A stretch of DNA of 53,595 nt, from assembly GCF_014174515.1 (NCBI RefSeq), contig NZ_JACJUG010000029.1, positions 1-53,595 of the forward strand. Reading direction: 5' to 3'. The DNA is from Mitsuaria sp. WAJ17 (GTDB lineage: Bacteria > Pseudomonadota > Gammaproteobacteria > Burkholderiales > Burkholderiaceae_C). The notes beneath the pieces were generated by a model. That model was not told where the DNA came from, ran no database searches, and was given only the letters and a program-made list of their open reading frames with translations. Shown here one piece after another: positions 1 to 9,725 of this stretch. Position 1 is the stretch's first letter. Each line of letters starts with the position of its first letter. The translations under genes and the position numbers were made by a program.

Positions 1-591
1 CCTCGGCCCGGGGATAGACCAGCAGGGGGCTGGCCGGTCGCCAGTAGCTCCAGGCGCGGAACAGGCCCAGGGGAAAGCGGGTCTCCAGGCGCAGGGCGGG
101 CAGGGCGTGCAGGCCGCGGGGCAGGGCGGGCAGGGCCACCTGGACCTGGGCATGGCCCTGGGCGGGCACGTCCGCCCAGGCGCTGCCGCCCAGGGGGTCG
201 GCCTTCAGGAACTGGCGCCATTCCCGGCGGTCGGCCGCCAGGGCGATGCCGTAGCGCGCCGGGCCGGGGTTGTGCAGGCGCAGCAGCAGCGGGGCTTCGC
301 TGCCGGCCTCCACGGCGTCGGGCGGGCGCAGGTCCAGGTCCAGACCGCGCAGATTGGCGTGGGTGGCCAGCATGGAGGCCAGGCCGGCGCCGGCCAGCAG
401 GAAGCTCAGTGCGAAGCCCAGGCTCAGCTGCTCGTTGATGGAGGCCAGCAGCAGCACCGCCAGCGTGGCGCAGAAGAACAGGCCTGGCCGCGTGGGCAGG
501 ATGTAGAGGTTGCGCTGAGTGAGGTGGTGGGTGTCGGCGCGTGGATGGCGGGCGCTCCACCATCGCTGCCAGCGGCGTGCGAGCGAGGCCA

Positions 592-592
<1 letters not shown>
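1..592 (-). CDS. DUF58 domain protein, C-terminus cut by window edge
   Basis: DUF58 proteins are membrane-anchored partners of MoxR AAA+ ATPases and are thought to act as chaperone or assembly factors. The start codon overlaps the stop of the upstream moxR gene (ATGA), so the two are translationally coupled. The visible 197 residues begin MASLARRWQRWW. They show a hydrophobic stretch at about residues 35-75 that fits two membrane segments, followed by an extracytoplasmic beta-rich part. This ends in FPLGLFRAWSYW and LLVYPRAE, the usual start of the DUF58 core (FPxGLFRxW...VYP). The rest lies beyond the left edge. Family assignment is from this motif and the MoxR context. Confidence 0.85.
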
Positions 593-1530
<938 letters not shown>

Positions 1531-1603
1531 AGGCCCAGCACCATAACCCAAATGTGGGGCGATGGCTTGCGCCATACAAGAGTTCCTGGAGACAGTGCCT
1601 GCG

Positions 1604-2539
1604 ATGTCCACCGCCTTCCTCAGTCACCCCGACTGCCGCCGCCATGACATGGGCGCCGGCCACCCCGAATGCCCGCAACGCCTGGACGCCATTGACGACT
1701 GGCTGATCGCCAACGGCCTGGACATCGCCCTGAGCCGCCATGACGCGCCGCTTGCCGAGCTGAAGGATGTGGAGCTGGCCCATACCCATGGCTATGTGGC
1801 CGAGATCCGCGACGTGCTGGAGGCCGTGGCCGCCAGCGGCGAGTGCAAGGCCATCGACCCGGACACCATTGCCAATCCCTACACCTGGAGCGCCGCCCTG
1901 CGCGCCGCAGGCGCCGCGGTGCGGGCCACGGACCTCGTGCTGGACCGCCGCGCCGAGAACGCCTTCTGCGCCGTGCGCCCGCCCGGTCACCATGCCACGC
2001 GGGACCAGAGCATGGGCTTTTGCTTCTTCAACAATGTGGCCATCGCCGCGCGCCATGCCCTGGACGTGCGGGGCCTGGAGCGCGTGGCGGTGGTGGACTT
2101 CGATGTCCACCACGGCAATGGCACCGAGGACATCCTCGCCGGTGACGAGCGCGTGCTGATGGTGGGCATCTTCCAGCACCCGCTCTATCCCTACAGCGGC
2201 GCCGTGCCCAGGGGCGAGAACATGGTCAACGTGCCCATCCCGGCCTACACGCGCGGCGGCGAGATCCGCGAGATGATCGAGGCCATGTGGATGCCCGCCC
2301 TGGAGCGCTTCCGCCCGCAGATGGTCTTCATCTCGGCCGGCTTCGACGCCCACCGCGAGGACGACCTCGGCCAGCTGGGCCTGGTCGAGTCCGACTACGA
2401 ATGGATCACCCTGCGCATCAAGGACATCGCCGCGCGCCATGCGCAGGGGCGCATCGTCTCGGTGCTGGAGGGCGGCTACCATCTGGGGGCCCTGGCGCGC
2501 AGCGTCGGCACACACCTCAGGGTGCTGACCGGCGTCTGA
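1604..2539 (+). CDS. Histone deacetylase family protein (AcuC/acetylpolyamine amidohydrolase type)
   Basis: This is a Zn-dependent deacetylase of the arginase/deacetylase superfamily. Bacterial members remove acetyl groups from polyamines or from acetyl-lysines, for example on acetyl-CoA synthetase. The protein has 311 aa. Visible motifs are RPPGHHAT, GFCFFNNVAIAARHAL, VVDFDVHHGNGTEDI (zinc Asp and His), FISAGFDAHREDDLGQL (second zinc Asp) and VLEGGYHLGAL. The ATG at 1604 (MSTAFLSHPDCRRHDMG) is preferred over one at 1562, because family members start just before the SHPDC-like strand. An acetyl-CoA synthetase gene lies 7 kb away, which is suggestive but not proof that this enzyme is an AcuC partner. 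Confidence 0.92.
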   Translation: MSTAFLSHPDCRRHDMGAGHPECPQRLDAIDDWLIANGLDIALSRHDAPLAELKDVELAHTHGYVAEIRDVLEAVAASGECKAIDPDTIANPYTWSAALRAAGAAVRATDLVLDRRAENAFCAVRPPGHHATRDQSMGFCFFNNVAIAARHALDVRGLERVAVVDFDVHHGNGTEDILAGDERVLMVGIFQHPLYPYSGAVPRGENMVNVPIPAYTRGGEIREMIEAMWMPALERFRPQMVFISAGFDAHREDDLGQLGLVESDYEWITLRIKDIAARHAQGRIVSVLEGGYHLGALARSVGTHLRVLTGV

Positions 2540-2707
2540 TGACCCACCGCGTACGGGCTTCGCCAGCCCCCTCGATGGGGCACACCCCTGGAACCGACGG
2601 AGCCGGATCCCGGGGTGTCGCTCGATCTTTGAAGCGAAGCGCAGGTGGGTGTCTGGACTCCAATGAGGGGCGGCGAAGGCCGCCCTTGCCGTTTCTGAAG
2701 AGAGTGA

Positions 2708-3976
2708 ATGAGTACCCAATCCCTTGATTTCGAGGAGGTGCAGCGCCTGCTGGCCTCCTTCGCGACGACCTCGGCCCTGATGGAGCTGGGCCTGCTGCTG
2801 GGCTGTCTGGCCCTGTCATGGCTCATCGTCTCGCGCCTGAGGCGCTTCGTGCAGGAGCGCCCGGCCTCGGTGCTGTTCGGCAGCCATGTGGTGGACGGCG
2901 TGCTCTTCCCGGTGCTGGCGCTCGTGGCGGCCTTCGCCGCGCGGCGGGCCCTGCCCATGCTGGGCATCAAGTCGGCGGTGTTCAAGCTGATCATCCCGGT
3001 GCTGGTGTCTCTGGTGGTGATCCGGCTGACGGCCCGCGTGCTGCGCGCGGCCATGCCGGAGTCGCGCTGGGTGGGCCTGCTGGAGCGCAGCGTGTCCTGG
3101 CTGGCCTGGGGCGGTTCCATCCTGTGGATCACTGGCCTGCTGCCGGCGGTGATGGAGGAGCTGGAGAACATCTCCTGGAAGATGGGCAACAGCCAGGTCA
3201 CGCTGCGGGCCATGATCGAGGGCGGCCTGACGGCCATCTTCGTGATGGTGCTGGCGCTGTGGCTGTCCGCGGTGATCGAGGGACGCCTGCTGCGCAATGC
3301 CACGACGGACCTCTCGCTGCGCAAGATCGCCGTCAACCTGACGCGGGCCGTGCTGCTCTTCATGGGCCTGCTGCTGGCGCTGAGCGCGGCGGGCATCGAC
3401 CTCACCGCCCTGGGCGTGCTGGGCGGTGCCATCGGCGTGGGCCTGGGTTTCGGCCTGCAGAAGCTGGCGGCCAACTACGTGTCGGGCTTCGTGATCCTGG
3501 CCGAGCGCTCGCTGCGCATCGGGGACATGGTCAAGGTCGATAACTTCGAGGGCCGCATCTCCGACATCAAGACCCGCTACACGGTCATCCGCGCCCTCAA
3601 CGGCCGCGAGGCCATCGTCCCCAATGAGACCCTGATCACCACGCGGGTGGAGAACTCCTCGCTGGCCGATCCCCAGGTTCTGATCTCGACGGTCGTGCAG
3701 GTCGATTACGCGGCGGACCTGGACGTGGTGATGCCCGCCCTGGTGACGGCCGTGTCCGAGGTGCCGCGCGTGCTCAAGGACCCCGCGCCCACGGTGCAAC
3801 TGAGCAACTTCGCCGCCGACGGCCTGGAGCTGACCCTGGTCTTCTGGATCTGCGACCCCGAGAACGGCCAGGGCGGCGTGCGCTCGGAGGTCAATCTGAG
3901 CATCCTGCGAACGCTGCGGAGCATGGGCGTGGAGATTCCCTATCCGCAGCGCGTGGTGCATCAGGGCAAGGCCTGA
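2708..3976 (+). CDS. MscS-family mechanosensitive ion channel
   Basis: This is an inner-membrane small-conductance mechanosensitive channel that releases solutes on hypo-osmotic shock. The protein has 422 aa. There are four or more hydrophobic segments in the first 230 residues. They are followed by the pore helix and beta domain signature GVGLGFGLQKLAANYVSGF, then ILAERSLRIGDMVKVDNFEGRISDIKTRYTVIRALNGREAIVPN, which is the canonical MscS beta domain. The N-terminal extension is longer than in E. coli MscS (286 aa). The start at 2708 has an AAGAGAG Shine-Dalgarno sequence just upstream. A strong hairpin terminator follows the gene. Confidence 0.94.
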   Translation: MSTQSLDFEEVQRLLASFATTSALMELGLLLGCLALSWLIVSRLRRFVQERPASVLFGSHVVDGVLFPVLALVAAFAARRALPMLGIKSAVFKLIIPVLVSLVVIRLTARVLRAAMPESRWVGLLERSVSWLAWGGSILWITGLLPAVMEELENISWKMGNSQVTLRAMIEGGLTAIFVMVLALWLSAVIEGRLLRNATTDLSLRKIAVNLTRAVLLFMGLLLALSAAGIDLTALGVLGGAIGVGLGFGLQKLAANYVSGFVILAERSLRIGDMVKVDNFEGRISDIKTRYTVIRALNGREAIVPNETLITTRVENSSLADPQVLISTVVQVDYAADLDVVMPALVTAVSEVPRVLKDPAPTVQLSNFAADGLELTLVFWICDPENGQGGVRSEVNLSILRTLRSMGVEIPYPQRVVHQGKA

Positions 3977-3997
3977 CCCTGCCGCGGTGCCAAAAAG

Positions 3998-4024
3998 AAA
4001 ACGCGACCCGAGGGTCGCGTTTTT
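3998..4024. terminator. Bidirectional intrinsic terminator
   Basis: The hairpin is ACGCGACC/GGTCGCGT with an A-run before it and a T-run after it. It therefore works in both directions between the convergent mscS-family gene and the substrate-binding protein gene. Confidence 0.9.
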
Positions 4025-4046
4025 CATGGCGCCGGGGGGATGAACT

Positions 4047-5186
4047 TCAGTCCCAGTCGCGCGTGCGCATCACCGAGGCCCAGCGGCCCTTCTCGATGGC
4101 GTAGACGCTGATGGTGCCGAAGGCCTGCTCGCCAGCGGCGTCGTAGCGCAGGCTGGCGGTCACGGGGCCGTGCAGGTCAAGCTCCTTCATGGCAGCCAGC
4201 ACCTTGGCGGGGGTGGCGCTGCCGGCGCGGATCATGGCCAGGGTGATGGAGTGGACCGCGTCGTAGGCGTAGTGGGCACCGTAGACGACTTCCTGCTTGG
4301 TGGCCGCGGCGAAGCGGGTCTCGAAGCTGCGGCCGGCGCTGAACTCGTAGGGCTCGATCACGGGAGAGGTCGAGTAGACCGCGCGGATCGGCATGTCCAT
4401 CTTGGGCAGCAGATTGGTCTTGATGGTGTCGCCGCCCAGCAGCACGGCGTCGCGCAGGCCGGCCTTGGCCATGGCCTTGACCAGGGCCTCGACCTGGAAG
4501 TCAGCCAGCGTGGTGATCACACCGTCGGCCTTGGCTGCCACCATCTTGGCGATGAGATCGTCAAAGTTGGTGGTCTTGGCATCCAGCGAGACGGCCACCG
4601 CCGCTTCCTTGCCCTTCTTCTTGAACAGGGCCTGGACGCCGGCGATCAGGGCCTTGCCATAAGGCGTGCCGTCATCGACCAGGGCCCAGCGCTCGGCCTT
4701 GAGGTTGGACAGCGCGTAGCTGGCCATGGCCTTGGCCTGCAGATCATCGTTGGCGACCAGTCGCAGCGTGGTGGACAGGCCCAACTGGGTGTATTTGGGA
4801 TTGGTCGAGATGGCCAGCTGCGGGATGCCGGCGGCGGCATACACGGGGGCCGACTCGATGCTGACGCCCGAGTTCAGGTTGCCGATCACGGCCACGACAC
4901 CGGCGTCCACCAGCTCCTGTGCCACCTTCTTGCCGGTGGCTGCGTCGGACTTGTCATCGCGCGAAACCACCTCCAGGGTGATGGCCTGGTTCTTCACGGA
5001 GAAGTGGGCCTCGTTGAGCTCCTTCACGGCCAGCTGCACGCCGGCCAGCATGTCCTTGCCCAGGGCAGCCAGGGGGCCGCTCAGCGGCTGAGCCACACCG
5101 ATCTTGACCGTGTCCGGCAGGCGCGAGCAGGCACCCAGGAAGGGGGCGAGGCCGCCGGCGATGAGGAGGTTTCTGCGTTGAATCAT
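4047..5186 (-). CDS. ABC transporter substrate-binding lipoprotein, branched-chain amino acid/amide (LivJ) type
   Basis: This is a type I periplasmic binding protein for an amino-acid or amide ABC importer. The protein has 379 aa. The N-terminus MIQRRNLLIAGGLAPFLGAC has a twin-arginine-free lipoprotein signal with lipobox LGAC, so the mature protein is probably lipid-anchored. The mature start KIGVAQPLSGPLAALGKDMLAGVQLAVKELN is the signature of the LivJ/Peripla_BP_6 family. AVIGNLNSGVSIESAPVYAAAGIPQLAIST and VYGAHYAYDAVHSITLAM are other typical blocks. No permease or ATPase genes lie next to it, so it is an orphan receptor in this window. The ligand cannot be read from sequence. Confidence 0.93.
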   Translation of the reverse strand: MIQRRNLLIAGGLAPFLGACSRLPDTVKIGVAQPLSGPLAALGKDMLAGVQLAVKELNEAHFSVKNQAITLEVVSRDDKSDAATGKKVAQELVDAGVVAVIGNLNSGVSIESAPVYAAAGIPQLAISTNPKYTQLGLSTTLRLVANDDLQAKAMASYALSNLKAERWALVDDGTPYGKALIAGVQALFKKKGKEAAVAVSLDAKTTNFDDLIAKMVAAKADGVITTLADFQVEALVKAMAKAGLRDAVLLGGDTIKTNLLPKMDMPIRAVYSTSPVIEPYEFSAGRSFETRFAAATKQEVVYGAHYAYDAVHSITLAMIRAGSATPAKVLAAMKELDLHGPVTASLRYDAAGEQAFGTISVYAIEKGRWASVMRTRDWD

Positions 5187-5254
5187 GGGGGCCTTTCAGA
5201 AAGCTGCGCCATTCTAGAAAGCCTGACGCAGGCGCCAAGCCCGTGGGTGGCGCG

Positions 5255-5324
5255 AATGAGACTTCCTGTAGCAATTGAATGAGATTTCCTCGCCGGGGGG
5301 CCTGTGAATGCCCCGAGAAATCTC
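5255..5324. promoter_or_regulatory. Direct repeat pair and inverted repeat upstream of the binding-protein gene
   Basis: Two 13-bp direct repeats, AATGAGACTTCCT at 5255 and AATGAGATTTCCT at 5278, sit 23 bp apart, about two helical turns. The second repeat overlaps an inverted repeat, GAGATTTC at 5281 with GAAATCTC at 5317, which encloses CGGGG/CCCCG. This lies 70-140 bp upstream of the binding-protein start. It looks like a regulator-binding region, but the regulator is unknown. Confidence 0.4.
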
Positions 5325-5344
5325 AGTGAGAACCCTGAAAAAAA

Positions 5345-5365
5345 GGCCATCGCGAGGCGATGGCC
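5345..5365 (-). terminator. Intrinsic terminator of fumarase gene
   Basis: Stem GGCCATCGC/GCGATGGCC with a 3-nt loop is followed on the minus strand by a run of about eight T. It lies 45 bp past the fumarase stop codon. Confidence 0.9.
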
Positions 5366-5410
5366 TGGGTCGGAGACCCCGGCTTCGGGGTTTTCCCTGG
5401 GCGAGCCGGA

Positions 5411-6952
5411 TCAGGCCACGGTGACCGGAATCTTGCCGATCTTGGCCTGCCCGATCTTGTGTGCCCATTCCGCGGGGCCGGTCTCGTGGGCGCTGGTGCC
5501 GCCGGCATCCACGGCCACCGTCACCGGCATGTCGGTCACGTCGAACTCATAGATGGCTTCCATGCCCAGGTCCTCGAAGCCGACGACCTTGGCCGCCTTG
5601 ATGGCCTTGGAGACCAGGTAGGCCGAGCCGCCCACGGCCATCAGGTAGGCCGACTTGTGCTTCTTGATGGATTCGATGGCGACCGGGCCGCGCTCGGCCT
5701 TGCCGATCATGGCGATGAGGCCCGTTTGGGCCAGCATCATCTCGGTGAACTTGTCCATGCGGGTGGCGGTGGTCGGGCCGGCCGGGCCGACGACCTCGTC
5801 ACGCACCGGATCGACCGGGCCCACGTAGTAGATGACGCGGTTGGTGAAGTCCACAGGCAGCTTCTCGCCCTTGGCCAGCATGTCCTGGATGCGCTTGTGG
5901 GCGGCGTCGCGGCCGGTGAGCATCTTGCCGTTGAGCAGCAGGGTCTGGCCGGGCTTCCAGCTGGCGACTTCGGCGGGCGTCAGCGTGTTGAGGTCCACGC
6001 GCTTGCTCTTGTTGTAGTCCGGGGCCCAGTGCACGTCGGGCCACAGGTCCAGGCTGGGCGGCTCGATGTAGCTGGGGCCGGAGCCGTCCAGCACGAAGTG
6101 GGCGTGGCGGGTGGCCGCGCAGTTGGGGATCATCGCGATGGGCTTGGAGGCCGCGTGCGTGGGGTAGGTCTTGATCTTGACGTCCAGCACCGTGGTCAGG
6201 CCGCCCAGGCCCTGTGCGCCGATGCCCAGGGCGTTGACCTTCTCGTACAGCTCGATGCGCAGCTCCTCCAGCTTGTCCTTGGGACCGCGCTGCAGCAGCT
6301 CGTACATGTCGATGTCGTCCATCAGGGCTTCCTTGGCCAGCAGCGCAGCCTTCTCGGCCGTGCCGCCGACGCCAATGCCCAGCATGCCCGGCGGGCACCA
6401 GCCGGCGCCCATGGTCGGGACGGTCTTGAGCACCCAGTCGACGATGTTGTCAGAGGGGTTGAGCATGTAGACCTTGCTCTTGTTCTCCGAGCCGCCGCCC
6501 TTGGCCGCGACGATCACGTCCACGGTGTTGCCCGGCACCACCTCCATGAAGACCACGGCCGGCGTGTTGTCCTTGGTGTTCTTGCGTTCGAAGATGGGGT
6601 CGGACAGCACGGAGGCGCGCAGCTTGTTGTCCGGGTGGTTGTAGGCGCGGCGCACGCCTTCGTCGATGGCGTCCTGGATGGAGCCGGGGAAGTCGCCCCA
6701 GCGCACGTCCATGCCGATCTTCAGGAAGACGTTGACGATGCCGGTGTCTTGGCAGATCGGGCGCTTGCCTTCGGCGCACATGCGCGAGTTGGTCAGGATC
6801 TGCGCGATCGCGTCCTTGGCCGCGGCACTCTGCTCGCGCTCGTAGGCGCGGGCCAGGTGCTGGATGTAGTCGGCGGGGTGGTAGTAGCTGATGTACTGCA
6901 GGGCGGCGGCGACGCTGTCGACGAGGTCGGCGTAGCGGATGGTGGTCGTCAT
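5411..6952 (-). CDS. Fumarate hydratase, class I (iron-sulfur)
   Basis: The enzyme catalyses reversible hydration of fumarate to L-malate in the TCA cycle, with a labile [4Fe-4S] cluster. It is a single polypeptide of about 513 aa carrying both the alpha-like part (residues 1-300) and the beta-like part, as in E. coli FumA/FumB. Candidate cluster cysteines are visible in RPICQDTGIVNVF, GWCPPGMLGIGVGG and PNCAATRHAHF. The C-terminal region carries VGPAGPTTATRMDKFTEMML. The ATG at 6952 (MTTTIRYADLVDSV) is preferred to an in-frame start 45 bp upstream, because it begins at the family's normal N-terminus. Its own terminator follows. Confidence 0.95.
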   Translation of the reverse strand: MTTTIRYADLVDSVAAALQYISYYHPADYIQHLARAYEREQSAAAKDAIAQILTNSRMCAEGKRPICQDTGIVNVFLKIGMDVRWGDFPGSIQDAIDEGVRRAYNHPDNKLRASVLSDPIFERKNTKDNTPAVVFMEVVPGNTVDVIVAAKGGGSENKSKVYMLNPSDNIVDWVLKTVPTMGAGWCPPGMLGIGVGGTAEKAALLAKEALMDDIDMYELLQRGPKDKLEELRIELYEKVNALGIGAQGLGGLTTVLDVKIKTYPTHAASKPIAMIPNCAATRHAHFVLDGSGPSYIEPPSLDLWPDVHWAPDYNKSKRVDLNTLTPAEVASWKPGQTLLLNGKMLTGRDAAHKRIQDMLAKGEKLPVDFTNRVIYYVGPVDPVRDEVVGPAGPTTATRMDKFTEMMLAQTGLIAMIGKAERGPVAIESIKKHKSAYLMAVGGSAYLVSKAIKAAKVVGFEDLGMEAIYEFDVTDMPVTVAVDAGGTSAHETGPAEWAHKIGQAKIGKIPVTVA

Positions 6953-7091
6953 GGCTTTCGAGGCGGGGTCGTGAACCTGCGCGGGATTATCCCGCACGCG
7001 GCTGACGTGCCTTTGACGCCTGGCAGCTGCCGGGGCCGGGCGCTGACGCTGCAGCCCTCGGTCCCCGCAGGCCAGGTGCCTGGCTCCAGGT

Positions 7092-8651
7092 TCAGGGCCG
7101 ACCGACTGCCGTCCAGGCGGCGGCCACGGCGTTCTGCTCGGCCGAGCCGCTGCCGTAAAGGTCGGCCGCCGCGCTGAGCGTGGCGCTGCGGGCCCCGGCG
7201 TAGTTGGTGCTGGAGGTCATGTAGACGGTCAGCGCCCGATACCAGATCTTCTCGGCCTTGGCGCGGCCGATGCCGGCCAGAGTGGCCGTGCCGGTGGCGA
7301 CCCGGGTGTCGCCCGCCTGGCAGGTCTTGCTGGGGCTGCCCGCGTTCGTGCCCTCGGCCAGCAGGTAGAAGAAGTGGTTGGCCACACCGGAGGAGTAGTG
7401 CACGTCCAGGCTGCCCACGGTGCTGTACCAGCAGTCGGCCGAGCGGCCGTCGCTGCTGGGCTGAATCATGGAGCGCAGGGCGCTGTTGCCGCTTCTGTAG
7501 AGCTTCTCGCCGATCAGGTAGTCGCCCGGGTCGTTGGCGTTGGCGGCATAGAACTCGACGGCGGTGCCGAAGATGTCGCTGGTGCCTTCGTTGAGGCCGC
7601 CGGACTCGCCCGAGTACGTCAGGTTCGCGGTGCGGCTGGTGACGCCATGGGTCATCTCATGGCCGGCCACGTCCAGCGAGTCGAAGGGGTTGAAGGTGGT
7701 GCCGTCGCCGTCGCCATAGGTCATGCAGAAACAGGAGTCCGACCAGAAGGCGTTGTTGTAGTTGCGGCCATAGTGGACGCGGTTGTAGGCGCCCACACCG
7801 TCATTGGCGATGCCGCTGCGGCCATGCACGTTCTTGAAGTAGTCCCAGGTCACAGCCGTGCCGTACTGGGCATCGACGCCCACGGTCTGGCGGTTGGCCA
7901 GGCTGCCGTCGCCCCAGCTGTTGTCGGCATCCGTGAAGATGCTGCCCCTGCCGCCCTGCTTGTTGCCCATGTCGATGGTGTACTGGCCTCCGCGCGAGGG
8001 GTCCTTGAGCTCGTAGCCGGTGCCCGTCGAGTTGGTCACCAGGGTCACGCTGCCGTTGAAGAAGCCGCGGCCGCTGCCGTTGGCGGAGCCGGTGTGGACG
8101 CCGTCCCAGGCGTCGAGCAGGGCACCCGAGCTGGCATCGACGATCACATGCATCTCACTGGGCGTGCCGTCCCCGCGTTGCCCAGCCAGTCTCACCTCGT
8201 AGGCCAGCATCGGGGCGTCGCCGCGCGCGTAGACGAGCAGCTCGGGCCGGCTGTCCGCCGTGAGCCCGGGATGCCGCGCGAGCGCGGCGTCCATGGCGCT
8301 CTGTGCCCTCAGCTGGGCCTGGGCGGGCAGGTTGATCCCGTAGTGCAGGGTGCGCGACATGGCACGCAACTGGCCTTGCCGGTCCGCATGCACGACCAGG
8401 TCGCCGCCGATCACGCGCATGCCGCGGAAGCTGCGGTCGAAACGCACGTGGGTGCTGCCGTCGGCGTCGATGATCATGTCGCGCATCTCGTAGGCATGGC
8501 CCTCGCCATGTTGGGACAGGCCGGGGTAGGCGGCGATGTGCGCGCGGGCCTGCCCTTGCGCGTCTGCGGGGGCGGCAGTGGCTGCTGCTGTCTGGGCGGT
8601 GCCCAGCGTGGCCAGTGCCAGTGCGATGGCGGAGCGGTGGAAGGGCTTCAT
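7092..8651 (-). CDS. Secreted M4 (thermolysin-like) zinc metalloprotease
   Basis: This is an extracellular neutral protease, made as a prepro-enzyme. A signal peptide (MKPFHRSAIALALATLGTAQ) starts at the ATG at 8651. An FTP/PepSY propeptide covers about residues 30-190. The mature M4 domain contains zinc motif HEMTH at about 331-335 and the third ligand in GGLNEGTSD at about 351-359. The later HYSSGVANHFFYLLAEG carries the catalytic His. The total of about 519 aa is a normal length without an extra C-terminal domain. Together with the chitinase cluster further on, it suggests a lifestyle of degrading chitin- and protein-rich matter. It is monocistronic. Confidence 0.94.
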   Translation of the reverse strand: MKPFHRSAIALALATLGTAQTAAATAAPADAQGQARAHIAAYPGLSQHGEGHAYEMRDMIIDADGSTHVRFDRSFRGMRVIGGDLVVHADRQGQLRAMSRTLHYGINLPAQAQLRAQSAMDAALARHPGLTADSRPELLVYARGDAPMLAYEVRLAGQRGDGTPSEMHVIVDASSGALLDAWDGVHTGSANGSGRGFFNGSVTLVTNSTGTGYELKDPSRGGQYTIDMGNKQGGRGSIFTDADNSWGDGSLANRQTVGVDAQYGTAVTWDYFKNVHGRSGIANDGVGAYNRVHYGRNYNNAFWSDSCFCMTYGDGDGTTFNPFDSLDVAGHEMTHGVTSRTANLTYSGESGGLNEGTSDIFGTAVEFYAANANDPGDYLIGEKLYRSGNSALRSMIQPSSDGRSADCWYSTVGSLDVHYSSGVANHFFYLLAEGTNAGSPSKTCQAGDTRVATGTATLAGIGRAKAEKIWYRALTVYMTSSTNYAGARSATLSAAADLYGSGSAEQNAVAAAWTAVGRP

Positions 8652-8805
8652 GTCTTGCGTCCCGGTTGAGTGCAATGAAGGCCGCCGCCTCGGGCGTGCG
8701 GCCCGGCGCTGGCGCGCGAACGCCTTCTGGGCTTGCGCGGCGGCCTCCCGCTTTTACGCCCGGTGCAAGCGCTTGACCATCCCGTGACTGCTCCCCTGTC
8801 GCATG

Positions 8806-8828
8806 AAAAAGGGGCCCCGCGGGGCCCC
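8806..8828 (-). terminator. Intrinsic terminator, perfect 18-nt palindrome
   Basis: GGGGCCCC-GC-GGGGCCCC is followed on the minus strand by TTTTT. It lies 28 bp past the stop of the UPF0114 gene. Confidence 0.88.
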
Positions 8829-8855
8829 TGGCTGTGGTGGCGCGGCTGCGCGTTG

Positions 8856-9503
8856 TCAGTGGGCGTCGTCCTGGCCCGAGTGGCTGCCGTGGGCGCTGGC
8901 CAGCAGCTTGTCGGTGTAGGCGATGGCCATGGCCGAGAGCAGGAAGGCGATGTGGATCAGGGTCTGCCACATCAGCGTCTTCTCGCTGTAGTTGTCGGCG
9001 TTGATGAAGGTCTTGAGCAGGTGAATGGACGAGATTCCGATGATGGCCGTGGCCAGCTTCACCTTGAGCACCGAGGCGTTCACATGGCTGAGCCACTCGG
9101 GTTGGTCCGGGTGGCCTTCCAGGTTCATGCGGGACACAAAGGTCTCGTAGCCGCCGACGATCACCATGATCAGCAGGTTGGAGATCATCACCACATCGAT
9201 CAGGCCCAGCACGACCAGCATGATGATGGTCTCGTTGAGCTTGGCGATGGGCTCGTAGCCGATGACGGCGCCGCTGGCGTCCTTGATGGACGCAGCCTTG
9301 TAGCCAATGCTCTTCACCAGCGTCACCAGGGCCTCCTGGTGGCCGAAGGCGGCCTCGATCAGGTGCACGAGCTCGGTCCAGAACTGGAAGACATAGACTG
9401 CCTGCGCCAGGATCAGGCCCAGGTACAACGGCAGCTGCAGCCAGCGGCTGCCGAACATCAGGGCGGGCAGGGGCCCCAGCTTGCGATTCATTTGGGAACT
9501 CAT
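8856..9503 (-). CDS. UPF0114/YqhA family inner-membrane protein
   Basis: This is a conserved integral membrane protein of unknown function, 215 aa, resembling E. coli YqhA and the TIGR00645 family. Hydrophobic segments lie near residues 18-40, 95-120, 150-170 and 180-200. The stretch MLVVLGLIDVVMISNLLIMVIVGGYETFVSR and the following SVLKVKLATAIIGISSIHLLKTFI are the family's hallmark blocks. A His/Asp-rich tail (HGSHSGQDDAH) ends the protein. The start at 9503 (MSSQMNRKLG) removes an Arg-rich, unconserved upstream extension. Confidence 0.88.
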   Translation of the reverse strand: MSSQMNRKLGPLPALMFGSRWLQLPLYLGLILAQAVYVFQFWTELVHLIEAAFGHQEALVTLVKSIGYKAASIKDASGAVIGYEPIAKLNETIIMLVVLGLIDVVMISNLLIMVIVGGYETFVSRMNLEGHPDQPEWLSHVNASVLKVKLATAIIGISSIHLLKTFINADNYSEKTLMWQTLIHIAFLLSAMAIAYTDKLLASAHGSHSGQDDAH

Positions 9504-9638
9504 TGGTAACTTCCAGGTGGGATCGGCGGCGATTCTAGTGAGACGATCGCGGGCGCATTGTGAAGCAGTCGGATCTCCCGCGCCGGTGTCCCGGCGGTGC
9601 AGGAGCCACAATGCCCGAGAACACTTCTATAAGAGTCA

Positions 9639-9661
9639 GCGATTCGTCAGAGACGAATCGC
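9639..9661. promoter_or_regulatory. Palindromic element upstream of acetyl-CoA synthetase
   Basis: A perfect 10-bp inverted repeat, GCGATTCGTC and GACGAATCGC with a 3-bp centre, ends 64 bp before the acsA start. A TATAAG box-like sequence sits just before it (9628-9633). The size and position suit an operator or a 5'-UTR hairpin. There is no T-run, so it is not a terminator. The regulator is unknown. Confidence 0.45.
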
Positions 9662-9725
9662 ACAGTTGGTGCAGCGCAAAAAATACCACGGGCCAGCACA
9701 CGCACCCGTCAAGGAGACCCCAGCC

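Noticed and set aside
2540..2707. Small gene or RNA between the deacetylase and mscS-type gene
   Set aside because: It contains hairpin-prone sequence (ACACCCC...GGGGTGT and GGCGGC...GCCGCC), but no start with a ribosome site and no known RNA features.
5377..5394. Plus-strand terminator CCCCG-GCTT-CGGGG-TTTT
   Set aside because: It forms a hairpin with T-run on the plus strand, but no plus-strand gene ends there. It may be a chance product or serve antisense transcripts.
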